Origin: an uncultured Clostridia bacterium
GTDB lineage: Bacteria; Bacillota; Clostridia; Christensenellales; Borkfalkiaceae
NCBI GenBank assembly: GCA_934249265.1
Contig: CAKQKQ010000003.1
Span: 1 to 64,000 of the forward strand
Direction: 5' to 3'
DNA: 64,000 nt
In this document: piece by piece, positions 29,406 through 36,334 of the stretch
Position numbering within the stretch: the stretch's first letter is position 1
How the letters are laid out: each line of letters starts with the position of its first letter
Made by a program: the position numbers and the translations under genes
Notes under the pieces: model-generated
What the model was told of the DNA's origin: nothing
The model's input: only the letters and a program-made list of their open reading frames with translations
Databases searched by the model: none

Positions 29406-29434
29406 ATTATAATGTAAAGTGTCAATAAAGTCAA
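29406..29434 (-). promoter_or_regulatory. Sigma-A promoter of rpoBC
   Basis: Minus strand TTGACT (29429-29434), 17-base spacer, TATAAT (29406-29411), near-consensus. The leader is about 170 bases. The -10 is part of the self-complementary ATTATAAT, so the same bases also give TATAAT (29408-29413) on the plus strand toward rqcP, though that side has only a weak -35. Confidence 0.85.
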
Positions 29435-29485
29435 CTTTTTTTGGCTTCATTTTTCATTTTTTTAAATAAAAGGCGGAATTTTTGT

Positions 29486-29731
29486 ATGAGAATCGACAAA
29501 TTTTTGAAAATATCGCGTATTTTAAAGCGCAGAACGGTCGCAAACGAGGCTTGTCGCGGCGGCAGAGTCTGCGTAAACGGCAAGGAAGTCAAGCCGTCGT
29601 ACTCGCTTAAAGTGGGCGACGTGGTAGAACTCGGCTTCGGCACGGGAAAAATTAAATTTATCGTAAAAGACTTGAAAGAAACGGTGAAAAAATCCGAAGT
29701 AGAATCGCTGTACGAAATAATTGCGGAATAA
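29486..29731 (+). CDS. rqcP: RNA-binding S4-domain protein RqcP-like
   Basis: A small S4 domain of 81 residues, MRIDKFLKISRILKRRTVANEACRGGR in outline (first part MRIDKFLKISRILKRR). It is the right size and pattern for RqcP (YabO/Hsp15), which binds the 50S-peptidyl-tRNA complex and helps RqcH add alanine tails to stalled peptides. The motif VNGKEVKPSYSLKVGDVVEL is the S4 core. The frame is open upstream to 29441, but ATG 29486 begins the conserved domain and gives the family length. An AGGCGG-like site lies about 10 bases ahead. It is divergent from rpoB. Confidence 0.88.
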   Translation: MRIDKFLKISRILKRRTVANEACRGGRVCVNGKEVKPSYSLKVGDVVELGFGTGKIKFIVKDLKETVKKSEVESLYEIIAE

Positions 29732-29893
29732 TTTGCTTTTCTTTTCGGCAGTTTCTTTAAAGTTTTTTAAGCGGCGGTTAATTAAATAACAAGCGGCTGA
29801 TTTTATAATTGGCGACTAAACGGCGTGGCGAAAGCGAACAATTGCACTGTTTTAGCAATTGTTTTAGACTTAAAAACTCGCAAAATTGACGAT

Positions 29894-29917
29894 TTTACGC
29901 AATACGTATTATGTAAA
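29894..29917. repeat. Dispersed palindrome, copy 5
   Basis: TTTACGCAATACG / TATTATGTAAA, centred on 29905/29906. It ends immediately before the AGAGG ribosome site of ispDF, so the transcript of this gene would carry a hairpin just upstream of its start. CAAAATTGAC precedes it. Confidence 0.8.
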
Positions 29918-29926
29918 GAGGACAAT

Positions 29927-31126
29927 ATGAGCATTACGGCAATAATTACCGCGGCGGGAAACGGCACGCGCGCGGGCTTTAAAAACAATAAGGTTTTACA
30001 ATTTTTACGCGGAGACAAAACGGTACTCGAGTGCGCCGTCGAGCCTTTTTTGCGTTGTAAAGATATCGACGAAATAATAATTACTTCGTCAAAAACGGAC
30101 TATGAAACTATAAAAAAATTGTTTACTAATTGCGAAAAATCTATAAATATTGTCATCGGCGGAGAAACCCGTGCGGACTCGGTAAAAAACGCCGTAGCGG
30201 CGGCTAAATGCGAATACGTGCTTATTCACGACGGCGCGCGCCCATATTTGAGCGACGCTCTACTTAAAAAATGCGTGCATGCGCTTTTAAATTACGGCTC
30301 TTGTACCCCCGTCGTACCATGCACCGATACCGTGGCGGATATCGAAGAAGTAAATATAATTTCTTCGTTGAAACAAGGAAAAACGGACGGTCAAGCACAA
30401 CAAAACTTTAAAGAAGAAAACGCTAAAAACAGTTATATAGTTTGCTCTTCTCGGCAAGGAAAAGCAAACGTTCAAACTCCGCAAGGCTTTAAAACGCAAA
30501 ACTTGATTAAAGCGTTTTCTTTAAAGGGAAAAGACGAGATTTTCACTGACGAAACGGGGCTTTATTGCAAATATATCCAACCCGTTTACGCCGTAGACGG
30601 AGAAAAAGAAAACGTAAAACTCACTTATAAAGAGGACTTTTTACCCGAATTTAAGTGCGGAACAGGTTTCGATTTGCACAAACTTGTCGTCGGCAGAAAA
30701 CTAATTTTAGGCGGCGTGGAAATTCCGCACGAGAAAGGCTTGCTGGGTCACAGCGACGCCGACGTGCTTACACACGCGATTATGGACGCGCTGCTCTCTT
30801 CATGCTCGCTCCGCGACATCGGCTATCATTTCAGCGACAAAGACGAAAAATATAAAGATATTTCAAGCATGATTTTGCTTGAAAAAGTAATGAAAATGAT
30901 TAAAGATGCGGGTTATCGCCCCGTAAACGTAACCGCCGTGATCATGGCGCAACAACCCAAATTGTCACCCTATATTCAGTCGATTTCGCAAAGCCTTGCA
31001 AACGCGCTCGAACTACCCGTCGATAAAGTGGGCATAACGGCAACCACGCTTGAAGGAATAGGCATCGTCGGCAGAGAAGAAGGCATCGCCACGCAAGCAT
31101 ATTGCAGCGTTCAAAAGATAAAATAA
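29927..31126 (+). CDS. ispDF: Bifunctional IspD/IspF of the MEP isoprenoid pathway
   Basis: A 399-residue fusion. Residues 1 to about 240 are IspD, which makes CDP-methylerythritol from MEP and CTP: ITAAGNGTRAG, LIHDGARPYLS and VPCTDTV are its motifs. Residues about 243-399 are IspF, which cyclises CDP-ME phosphate: GTGFDLHKL and LLGHSDADVLTHA hold the metal ligands, and ATTLEGIGIVGREEGIA the substrate loop. Within IspD, residues about 145-190 contain an apparent duplication (see findings). The frame extends upstream to 29825, but ATG 29927 with AGAGG ahead is the real start. The extra codons translate the palindrome. Confidence 0.93.
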   Translation: MSITAIITAAGNGTRAGFKNNKVLQFLRGDKTVLECAVEPFLRCKDIDEIIITSSKTDYETIKKLFTNCEKSINIVIGGETRADSVKNAVAAAKCEYVLIHDGARPYLSDALLKKCVHALLNYGSCTPVVPCTDTVADIEEVNIISSLKQGKTDGQAQQNFKEENAKNSYIVCSSRQGKANVQTPQGFKTQNLIKAFSLKGKDEIFTDETGLYCKYIQPVYAVDGEKENVKLTYKEDFLPEFKCGTGFDLHKLVVGRKLILGGVEIPHEKGLLGHSDADVLTHAIMDALLSSCSLRDIGYHFSDKDEKYKDISSMILLEKVMKMIKDAGYRPVNVTAVIMAQQPKLSPYIQSISQSLANALELPVDKVGITATTLEGIGIVGREEGIATQAYCSVQKIK

Positions 31127-31187
31127 CCGCTTGCTTTTGTGTGTATATATCGTTCATTAATATGTTGTATAACGTAGTTTTTGCCGT

Positions 31188-31212
31188 TTTTACGCAATAC
31201 GTACGCTGTAAA
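31188..31212. repeat. Dispersed palindrome, copy 6
   Basis: TTTTACGCAATACG then TACGCTGTAAAC: the left arm is intact and the right arm changed. GCCG precedes it as in copies 1 and 4. It lies about 60 bases past the ispDF stop, so ispDF is bracketed by copies 5 and 6. Confidence 0.7.
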
Positions 31213-31367
31213 CAAGTCATTATACCCAACTACCCACATTAAAAACAACTCTTCCACAAGGCAAATATCGTCACGGTGTTTTCACTGAATATAAACGAAG
31301 AATTTACAATCACGCCATTATGCCGTAATAATTACGCGCTATAATAAAATCAATAAAAAAACAACAA

Positions 31368-31387
31368 CTATGCCACTCTCGGCATAG
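31368..31387 (+). promoter_or_regulatory. Hairpin just ahead of the terB-like ribosome site
   Basis: CTATGCC (31368-31374) and GGCATAG (31381-31387) form a perfect 7-bp stem with loop ACTCTC. It ends 2 bases before AAGGAG (31390-31395), so it could affect translation or mRNA stability. A TATAAT lies at 31340-31345 without a good -35. Confidence 0.5.
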
Positions 31388-31401
31388 TAAAGGAGAAGAC
31401 A

Positions 31402-31854
31402 ATGAGAGAATTTGACAAACTTTGCAAAGAATTTGAAAATTTAGACGCACTTACTTATGGTGCTTTGCTTGCGGAAAAATCTTTAAAGATTATACCCGCG
31501 CTCGCAGCAATTACCGAAGACGGACTTACCGGCGTACAAATTTTTAACACGTTTATTCTCGGCGCAATGGCTGCCGACGGCAAACTTTCCGAAGAAGAAT
31601 ATTTGTTGTGCTACCCATTAATCAAAGCGTTTTTCGGCGACGAACTCACTTATGAAGATTGCGCCGCAGTATTTAAAAAACTTAAAAAGGACCACCGCGA
31701 ACTTAAAAAGAGCGTAGACGAAATGGTTGACGTACTCGGTCTTGTTTCCGAAGATTTAAAGGACGATATCATTTTGGTTTGCCTTGCAATTTGCGCAATC
31801 GACGGCAAAGTTTCGCTCAGCGAAAAGGCTTGGATTAAAAAACTTATAAAATAA
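31402..31854 (+). CDS. TerB-like (tellurite resistance family) protein
   Basis: A 150-residue all-helical soluble protein with two matching halves typical of TerB-like domains: AAMAADGKLSEEEY-type (GAMAADGKLSEEEYLL, about 53-68) and CAIDGKVSLSEKAWIKKL near the C-terminus. The acidic DGK(L/V)S turns are likely metal-binding. TerB proteins occur in stress-response and surface-associated contexts and are rarely about tellurite alone. No other ter genes are near, so the role is open. It starts at ATG 31402 behind AAGGAG and ends at a clear terminator. Confidence 0.7.
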   Translation: MREFDKLCKEFENLDALTYGALLAEKSLKIIPALAAITEDGLTGVQIFNTFILGAMAADGKLSEEEYLLCYPLIKAFFGDELTYEDCAAVFKKLKKDHRELKKSVDEMVDVLGLVSEDLKDDIILVCLAICAIDGKVSLSEKAWIKKLIK

Positions 31855-31885
31855 TTACTTTAAAACAATTACACTTAATATTTAA

Positions 31886-31922
31886 GGGCAAAACGCTTTT
31901 TGCGGCGTTCTGCCCTTTTTAT
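31886..31922 (+). terminator. Terminator after the terB-like gene
   Basis: AAGGGCA-AAACGC near 31886 pairs with GGCGTT-CTGCCCTT near 31903-31918 and is followed by T residues on the plus strand. Confidence 0.75.
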
Positions 31923-32072
31923 ATGCGTTTTTATTAAAACGCTCACTTATTTTCAAACAAAAATTACTTATAAAACCACACAAACCTTTTTACACAAGAT
32001 AAAAAACAATAAAAACGCATTTCATTGCTTTTTGAGCGAGTGACTGCAAAATTTATATTTGTTGTCTCTATA

Positions 32073-32107
32073 TAAAAATATGCGGCTACCGCAATAGCGG
32101 TAGCCGC
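32073..32107 (-). terminator. Terminator after the first XRE gene
   Basis: GCGGCTACCGC (32082-32092) and GCGGTAGCCGC (32097-32107) form a perfect 11-bp stem with a 4-base loop. The minus strand continues ATATTTTTATA. Confidence 0.8.
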
Positions 32108-32132
32108 GCTTTTAATTTGTAAATTTATTATT

Positions 32133-32345
32133 TTAAGATTTAGTTTCTTCTATTCCGTCGGTCAACTCTTCAAAAGTTACGCCGAATATTTTAAGCATCT
32201 TTTTCACGTTGTATAAAGACGGCTCGTTTTTGTTGCACTCCCACTCGCTCACTCTTTGTTGCGCCGTCTCCATTTTTTCGGCAAAATCTTTCTGGCTTAA
32301 ATTGTTGATTTTCCTAAAATACTTAATATTATCGCCCAATTTCAT
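32133..32345 (-). CDS. Small XRE/Cro-type regulator 1
   Basis: A 70-residue protein made of one helix-turn-helix domain: LSQKDFAEKMETAQQRVSEWE is the recognition region (LSQKDFAEKM, then QQRVSEWECNKNEPS), with the helices that follow packing the dimer. It has no extra effector domain, as in phage Cro-like repressors. Two palindromes upstream (16-bp ACACTAATATTAGTGT and a related ACCCTAAATTTAGTGT) are likely its own operators. No good ribosome site precedes ATG 32345. It is paralogous to the next regulator. Confidence 0.88.
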   Translation of the reverse strand: MKLGDNIKYFRKINNLSQKDFAEKMETAQQRVSEWECNKNEPSLYNVKKMLKIFGVTFEELTDGIEETKS

Positions 32346-32356
32346 AACAATATAAT

Positions 32357-32408
32357 ACCCTAAATTTAGTGTATTATACTTGACTTACACTAATATTAGT
32401 GTTATTAT
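32357..32408 (+). promoter_or_regulatory. Operator pair and outward promoter of XRE regulator 1
   Basis: The plus strand has TTGACT (32380-32385), a 17-base spacer and TATTAT (32403-32408). The perfect 16-bp palindrome ACACTAATATTAGTGT (32387-32402) fills the spacer. A second, imperfect copy (32357-32372) is centred 30 bases away. On the minus strand TATAAT (32373-32378) lies between them and could serve the XRE gene. Confidence 0.6.
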
Positions 32409-32449
32409 ATTGTCGTAACCTACGAGGCGACTATATTTTAAATTGCGTT

Positions 32450-32662
32450 TTATTTTTCAAAAGTATCTTTTATTCCTAAAAAATAATCAGCAGATACGTC
32501 AAATGCCGTTGCCATTTTCTTTAAAATGTCATAACTTGGTTTCGCTTTACCCTTCAACCATTCGCTTACTTGGCTTTGCTTTACGCCGATTTTGTTTGCA
32601 AATTCCGTCTGCGTCAAATTGTTTAATTTTAAAAATTCTTCTAATATTTCCGTAAATTCCAT
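32450..32662 (-). CDS. Small XRE/Cro-type regulator 2
   Basis: A second 70-residue single-domain helix-turn-helix protein: LTQTEFANKI and VKQSQVSEWLKGKAKPS are the DNA-reading helices, and FDVSADYFLG is the usual end of HTH_3 domains. It shares the same length and layout as regulator 1 but differs in the recognition helix, and its upstream palindromes differ too (TAGAA-N2-TTCTA). That fits two independent repressors from a duplication. It lacks a clear ribosome site. A TATAAA sits very near its ATG, so the transcript may be almost leaderless. Confidence 0.88.
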   Translation of the reverse strand: MEFTEILEEFLKLNNLTQTEFANKIGVKQSQVSEWLKGKAKPSYDILKKMATAFDVSADYFLGIKDTFEK

Positions 32663-32672
32663 AATAATATTT

Positions 32673-32724
32673 TATAGAATTTTCTATTAAAATACTTGAT
32701 TTATAGAATATTCTATATTAATAT
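32673..32724 (+). promoter_or_regulatory. Operator pair and outward promoter of XRE regulator 2
   Basis: The plus strand has TTGATT (32696-32701), a 17-base spacer and TAATAT (32719-32724). The perfect 16-bp palindrome TATAGAATATTCTATA (32702-32717) fills the spacer. A second copy TATAGAATTTTCTATT (32673-32688) is centred 29 bases away. The design copies that of regulator 1 with a different sequence. Confidence 0.6.
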
Positions 32725-32857
32725 AAATATAGGTTGCACATTCGTTTAATAAATCATGAAAGTTATTTTCTCGAAAACGTTTTTATATAACGGTTTACAA
32801 ACACACACAAAATCAAGACTCTTTTGTCGCCCGACAATTCAAAACAAAAATAAAAAA

Positions 32858-32886
32858 CAGGCTGAAAAATCAGTCTGTTTTTTATT
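32858..32886 (-). terminator. Bidirectional terminator after oppF
   Basis: AACAGGCTG and CAGTCTGTT pair (one wobble) around AAAAAT, with A-runs and T-runs on both sides. On the minus strand it ends the opp operon. On the plus strand it could end an RNA from the outward promoter at 32696-32724. Confidence 0.75.
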
Positions 32887-32926
32887 TAATTCGGCTAAAT
32901 TGCCGTTTAAATTGATTTTTAAACCC

Positions 32927-33943
32927 TTATTTACCTTGAGAATAAAGGTGGCACGCAACGAAATGTCCGTTGCCGTAATCTTTAAATTCGGGTTCGACCT
33001 CAGCGCAAATATCCATACATTTGCTGCAACGAGTGTGGAATTTACACCCTTTAGGCGGGTTTGCGGGAGACGGAATATCTCCTTTTAAGATGATACGGTT
33101 CATCTTTACGTCCGGATCGGGGACGGGAACAGCCGACAAAAGAGCCTCGGTATACGGGTGCATCGGGTTGCTGAACAAATCTTTCTTGTCTGCAAATTCA
33201 ACCATGTTGCCGAGATACATTACGCCGACTTGGTCGGAAATGTGTTCTACTACGGACAAATCGTGCGAAATAAACACGTATGCAAGGTTGTCTTGCTCTT
33301 GCAAGTCCTTGAAAAGGTTGATTATTTGCGCTTGAATAGACACGTCGAGCGCGGAAACGGGTTCGTCGCAAATTACAAGTTTTGGCTTAAGCGCAAGTGC
33401 CTTGGCAATGCAAATACGTTGTCTTTGACCACCCGAAAACTCGTGAGGATAACGACCGTAGAAATGGGGTTGAAGTCCACATTTTTCCATTATGCTCATT
33501 ACGTATTCTTTATGTTCTTCCTTGGGTACGATTTTATGCACCCTAACCGCCTCGCCGATAATTTCACCGATAGGAAGTCTCGGCGACAACGACGAATACG
33601 GGTCTTGGAATATCATTTGAAACTCGGGACGAACCTTTCTGAGTGCTTCGCCTTTAAGGTTTGTAATATCCTTTCCGTTGAACAAAATTTGACCGCCGGT
33701 TACGTCGTAAAGACGCAAAATCGTTCTACCCATGGTGGTTTTTCCGCAACCGGATTCGCCTACTATACCCACGGTTTTGCCCGCGTCGAGGTTAAACGAT
33801 ACGCCGTCAACAGCCTTTAAAAATACTCTGTCTTGCTTTCTTAAAGGTTTGTTGATTTGGAAATATTTTTTTAAATCTTTTACTTCGAGCAAATGCTCGG
33901 GTTGAGAGGAAACGACGTTTTCGTCTTTAATTATATCACTCAT
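32927..33943 (-). CDS. oppF: Oligopeptide ABC transporter ATPase OppF
   Basis: One of two ATPases of a peptide importer. The 338-residue protein has Walker A GESGCGKTT near 63-71, the signature SGGQRQRI near 171, Walker B LVICDEPVSALD, and the C-terminal oligo_HPY region with a cysteine-rich segment (GCKFHTRCSKCMDIC), known in this family to hold an iron-sulfur cluster. Its start overlaps the oppD stop by 8 bases. It is the last gene of the operon. Confidence 0.95.
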   Translation of the reverse strand: MSDIIKDENVVSSQPEHLLEVKDLKKYFQINKPLRKQDRVFLKAVDGVSFNLDAGKTVGIVGESGCGKTTMGRTILRLYDVTGGQILFNGKDITNLKGEALRKVRPEFQMIFQDPYSSLSPRLPIGEIIGEAVRVHKIVPKEEHKEYVMSIMEKCGLQPHFYGRYPHEFSGGQRQRICIAKALALKPKLVICDEPVSALDVSIQAQIINLFKDLQEQDNLAYVFISHDLSVVEHISDQVGVMYLGNMVEFADKKDLFSNPMHPYTEALLSAVPVPDPDVKMNRIILKGDIPSPANPPKGCKFHTRCSKCMDICAEVEPEFKDYGNGHFVACHLYSQGK

Positions 33944-35225
33944 TCTTCATTCCCTCCTCGTAAAGATAACAAGAGACGTAATGCGTATCCGAAACTTTAA
34001 TCATCGGGGGATAATCGCCCTTGCATTTTTCGCACGCTTTATCGCATCTGTTTTTAAAATAACACGTTTTAGGCATATTTATCGGGTTGGGCACGTTGCC
34101 GGGGATATTGTAAAGTCTGCCCGTATCTCTGCCGACGACGGGTTTGCTCTTTTGCAAACCTACCGTATAGGGGTGCATCGGGTTTTTGAATATCTCTTCG
34201 ACAGTACCTTTTTCAACAATTCTTCCCGCATACATTACCACTACGTAGTCAACCATTTCGGCAATAACGCCGAGGTCGTGAGTGATAAGCATGATGCTGC
34301 CGCTGATTTTCTTTTTAACTGCCCTTAAAAGGTCCAAAATTTGCGCTTGAATAGTAACGTCGAGCGCGGTCGTAGGTTCGTCCGCGATGATAAGACGGGG
34401 ATTACAAATAAGCGACATTGCTATCATAACACGTTGACGCATACCACCGGAAAGTTCGTGCGGGTAAGACTTGTAAACGTGTTCCGCCATAGCGATACCT
34501 ACAAGTTCGAGCATCTCGATACTTCTTTGCTTTGCCTCTTCTTTGCTTATTCCGTTGACGTGAAGAAGGCTGACCTCGTCAAGTTGATACCCGATTGTGA
34601 ATACGGGGTTCAAACTCGTCATAGGCTCTTGGAATATCATCGAAATTTCTCTTCCTCTGATATGCGACATTTCGCTCATGGGGAGTTTTGCTATATCGAG
34701 CACTTCTTCGTGTTCTTCGTAAATGTTTTTATAACGAATTCTGCCGAATTTAGTCTTGGATTCTACCAAAACGGGCTTGCCGTCTTCACCCAAAACCACG
34801 TTGCCGTTTTCGTCTTTTTGTTGAACCATAATAGGCTCTTTACCGACGATTTTACGCACGTTGGAACGGAAACGAATACTTCCGCTGACGATTTGTCCCG
34901 AGGGGGCTTGAATAAGTCTCATTAAAGACATACTCGAAATACTTTTACCGCAGCCGCTTTCGCCGACTATGCCGACGGTAGAACCTTCGGGAACTTCAAA
35001 AGTAACGCCGTTTACAGCCTTAACCACGCCGTTGTCGGTGTAGAAATAAGTGTGTAAATCTTCAAATTCGACGATATTTTTGGGGTCTTTCATCTGCGTG
35101 ACGTAATCGTCGCGAGTGTATTGAGCGTTTCTCTTTTGTAATTCTTTAATCGCCTTTGCGTTTTCCTTTGCGATGTTAGACGATTCTTCGGCAGATATAT
35201 AATGTTTATTTTTTTCTTTAGCCAT
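33936..35225 (-). CDS. oppD: Oligopeptide ABC transporter ATPase OppD
   Basis: The partner ATPase of OppF. The 429-residue protein has Walker A GESGCGKSI (about 91-99), LSGGMRQRV, Walker B LIIADEPTTALD and a C-terminal cysteine region (CYFKNRCDKACEKC). It is about 90 residues longer than usual. The extra material is an N-terminal segment of about 55 residues and an insert between Walker A and the Q-loop (around VQQKDENGNVVLGEDGKP). OppB and OppC also carry inserts. The gap to oppC is 3 bases, so translation is coupled. Confidence 0.94.
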   Translation of the reverse strand: MAKEKNKHYISAEESSNIAKENAKAIKELQKRNAQYTRDDYVTQMKDPKNIVEFEDLHTYFYTDNGVVKAVNGVTFEVPEGSTVGIVGESGCGKSISSMSLMRLIQAPSGQIVSGSIRFRSNVRKIVGKEPIMVQQKDENGNVVLGEDGKPVLVESKTKFGRIRYKNIYEEHEEVLDIAKLPMSEMSHIRGREISMIFQEPMTSLNPVFTIGYQLDEVSLLHVNGISKEEAKQRSIEMLELVGIAMAEHVYKSYPHELSGGMRQRVMIAMSLICNPRLIIADEPTTALDVTIQAQILDLLRAVKKKISGSIMLITHDLGVIAEMVDYVVVMYAGRIVEKGTVEEIFKNPMHPYTVGLQKSKPVVGRDTGRLYNIPGNVPNPINMPKTCYFKNRCDKACEKCKGDYPPMIKVSDTHYVSCYLYEEGMKNE

Positions 35226-35228
35226 TTT

Positions 35229-36329
35229 TTATCTCCTCGATTTCGGGTCAAACGCATCACGAAGACCGTCGCCTACAAAGTTGAATGCAAGTACCGCAAG
35301 TACGATACAGATACCGGGGGCAATCCAGAGATTGGGATAAAGTCTCAATGCAACAGAGTTTGCCGCGGCGTTTATCATGTTACCCCACGTAGCGTAAATG
35401 GGCGGAATACCGATGCCGAGATATCCGAGCGTCGCTTCCGTCAAAATTATACCGCCGAGACCGAGCGTCATCGAAACGATAAGTTGAGGCATAACGTTGG
35501 GGATTAAGTGTCTTATAATTTTATGCGAAACGGGTAAGCCGCTGGCTTCCGCGCTGAGCATGAATTCTTGTTCTCTCAATGAAAGTATTTGTCCTCTTAC
35601 GAGTCTTGCCGTGCCCGACCAACCTATTAGGGTCATTAGAGCCATCATTATGTACAGTTTTTCAGGACCGTCATAACCTCTCGCTTCCAAAGCAACGCCC
35701 AAAATCATAAGTATGGGGAAGGACGGAATACAGTTGAAAATATCGACTATTCTCATGACGAGTTGGTCTACCCAACCGCCGAAATACCCCGCCAGACCGC
35801 CGAACAGTATACCTATTAAAGTCTGCAGTATAACTACGACGAAACCTATAGTAAGCGAAACTCTTCCGCCGTACATAAGTCTTGTAAATACGTCGAAGCC
35901 TTTATCGTCTGTACCGAGCCAATGCTCGAAAGACGGTTTTAAATAGTTTGTAGGTTGAGTGTAAGTTACTACGTAAATCGTATATTCTTCTCCGTCGATA
36001 GTGACTACTTGTTCTCTCACCGTTTCTACAAGCACGGGCTTTGAGTAGTCTTGGCTTTGTTCGGGCCAAATAAACGGCAAAAACTTAAGCGTAGGTCCTA
36101 AAAACGAAAGAACGAATAAAGTAATCAATATAATCAAGCCTGTCATAGAAAGTTTCGAGCGGAAAAACCTCTTCAAAACCATTCTTGACGGACTCAACGT
36201 CCTCGCCGTAACTTCTTCTATGCTTACTTCTTCTTCGATTTCCGCACTATCTTGCGCGTTTTCGAGTAAAGTATCGACAACGGGTTCTTGATTTATTTCG
36301 TTGTTATTTTCTTTTTCGATGTCCATCAT
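35229..36329 (-). CDS. oppC: Oligopeptide ABC transporter permease OppC
   Basis: An inner-membrane permease. The 366-residue protein has a cytoplasmic N-terminus of about 60 residues (long for OppC), a first helix (about 76-95), then an outside segment with an extra VREQVVTIDGEEYTIYVV stretch before the conserved HWLGTDDKGFDV. The ABC-coupling loop EASGLPVSHKIIRHLIPN sits near 265-285, and the end is GDGLRDAFDPK. It ends 3 bases before oppD. Confidence 0.94.
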   Translation of the reverse strand: MMDIEKENNNEINQEPVVDTLLENAQDSAEIEEEVSIEEVTARTLSPSRMVLKRFFRSKLSMTGLIILITLFVLSFLGPTLKFLPFIWPEQSQDYSKPVLVETVREQVVTIDGEEYTIYVVTYTQPTNYLKPSFEHWLGTDDKGFDVFTRLMYGGRVSLTIGFVVVILQTLIGILFGGLAGYFGGWVDQLVMRIVDIFNCIPSFPILMILGVALEARGYDGPEKLYIMMALMTLIGWSGTARLVRGQILSLREQEFMLSAEASGLPVSHKIIRHLIPNVMPQLIVSMTLGLGGIILTEATLGYLGIGIPPIYATWGNMINAAANSVALRLYPNLWIAPGICIVLAVLAFNFVGDGLRDAFDPKSRR

Positions 36330-36334
36330 TCACC

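Noticed and set aside
31402..31854. A tellurite-resistance operon
   Set aside because: Only one TerB-like gene is present, with no other ter genes nearby.
32443..32655. A 70-codon plus-strand frame opposite XRE regulator 2
   Set aside because: It is a mirror of the regulator gene; any plus-strand RNA here is better viewed as antisense.
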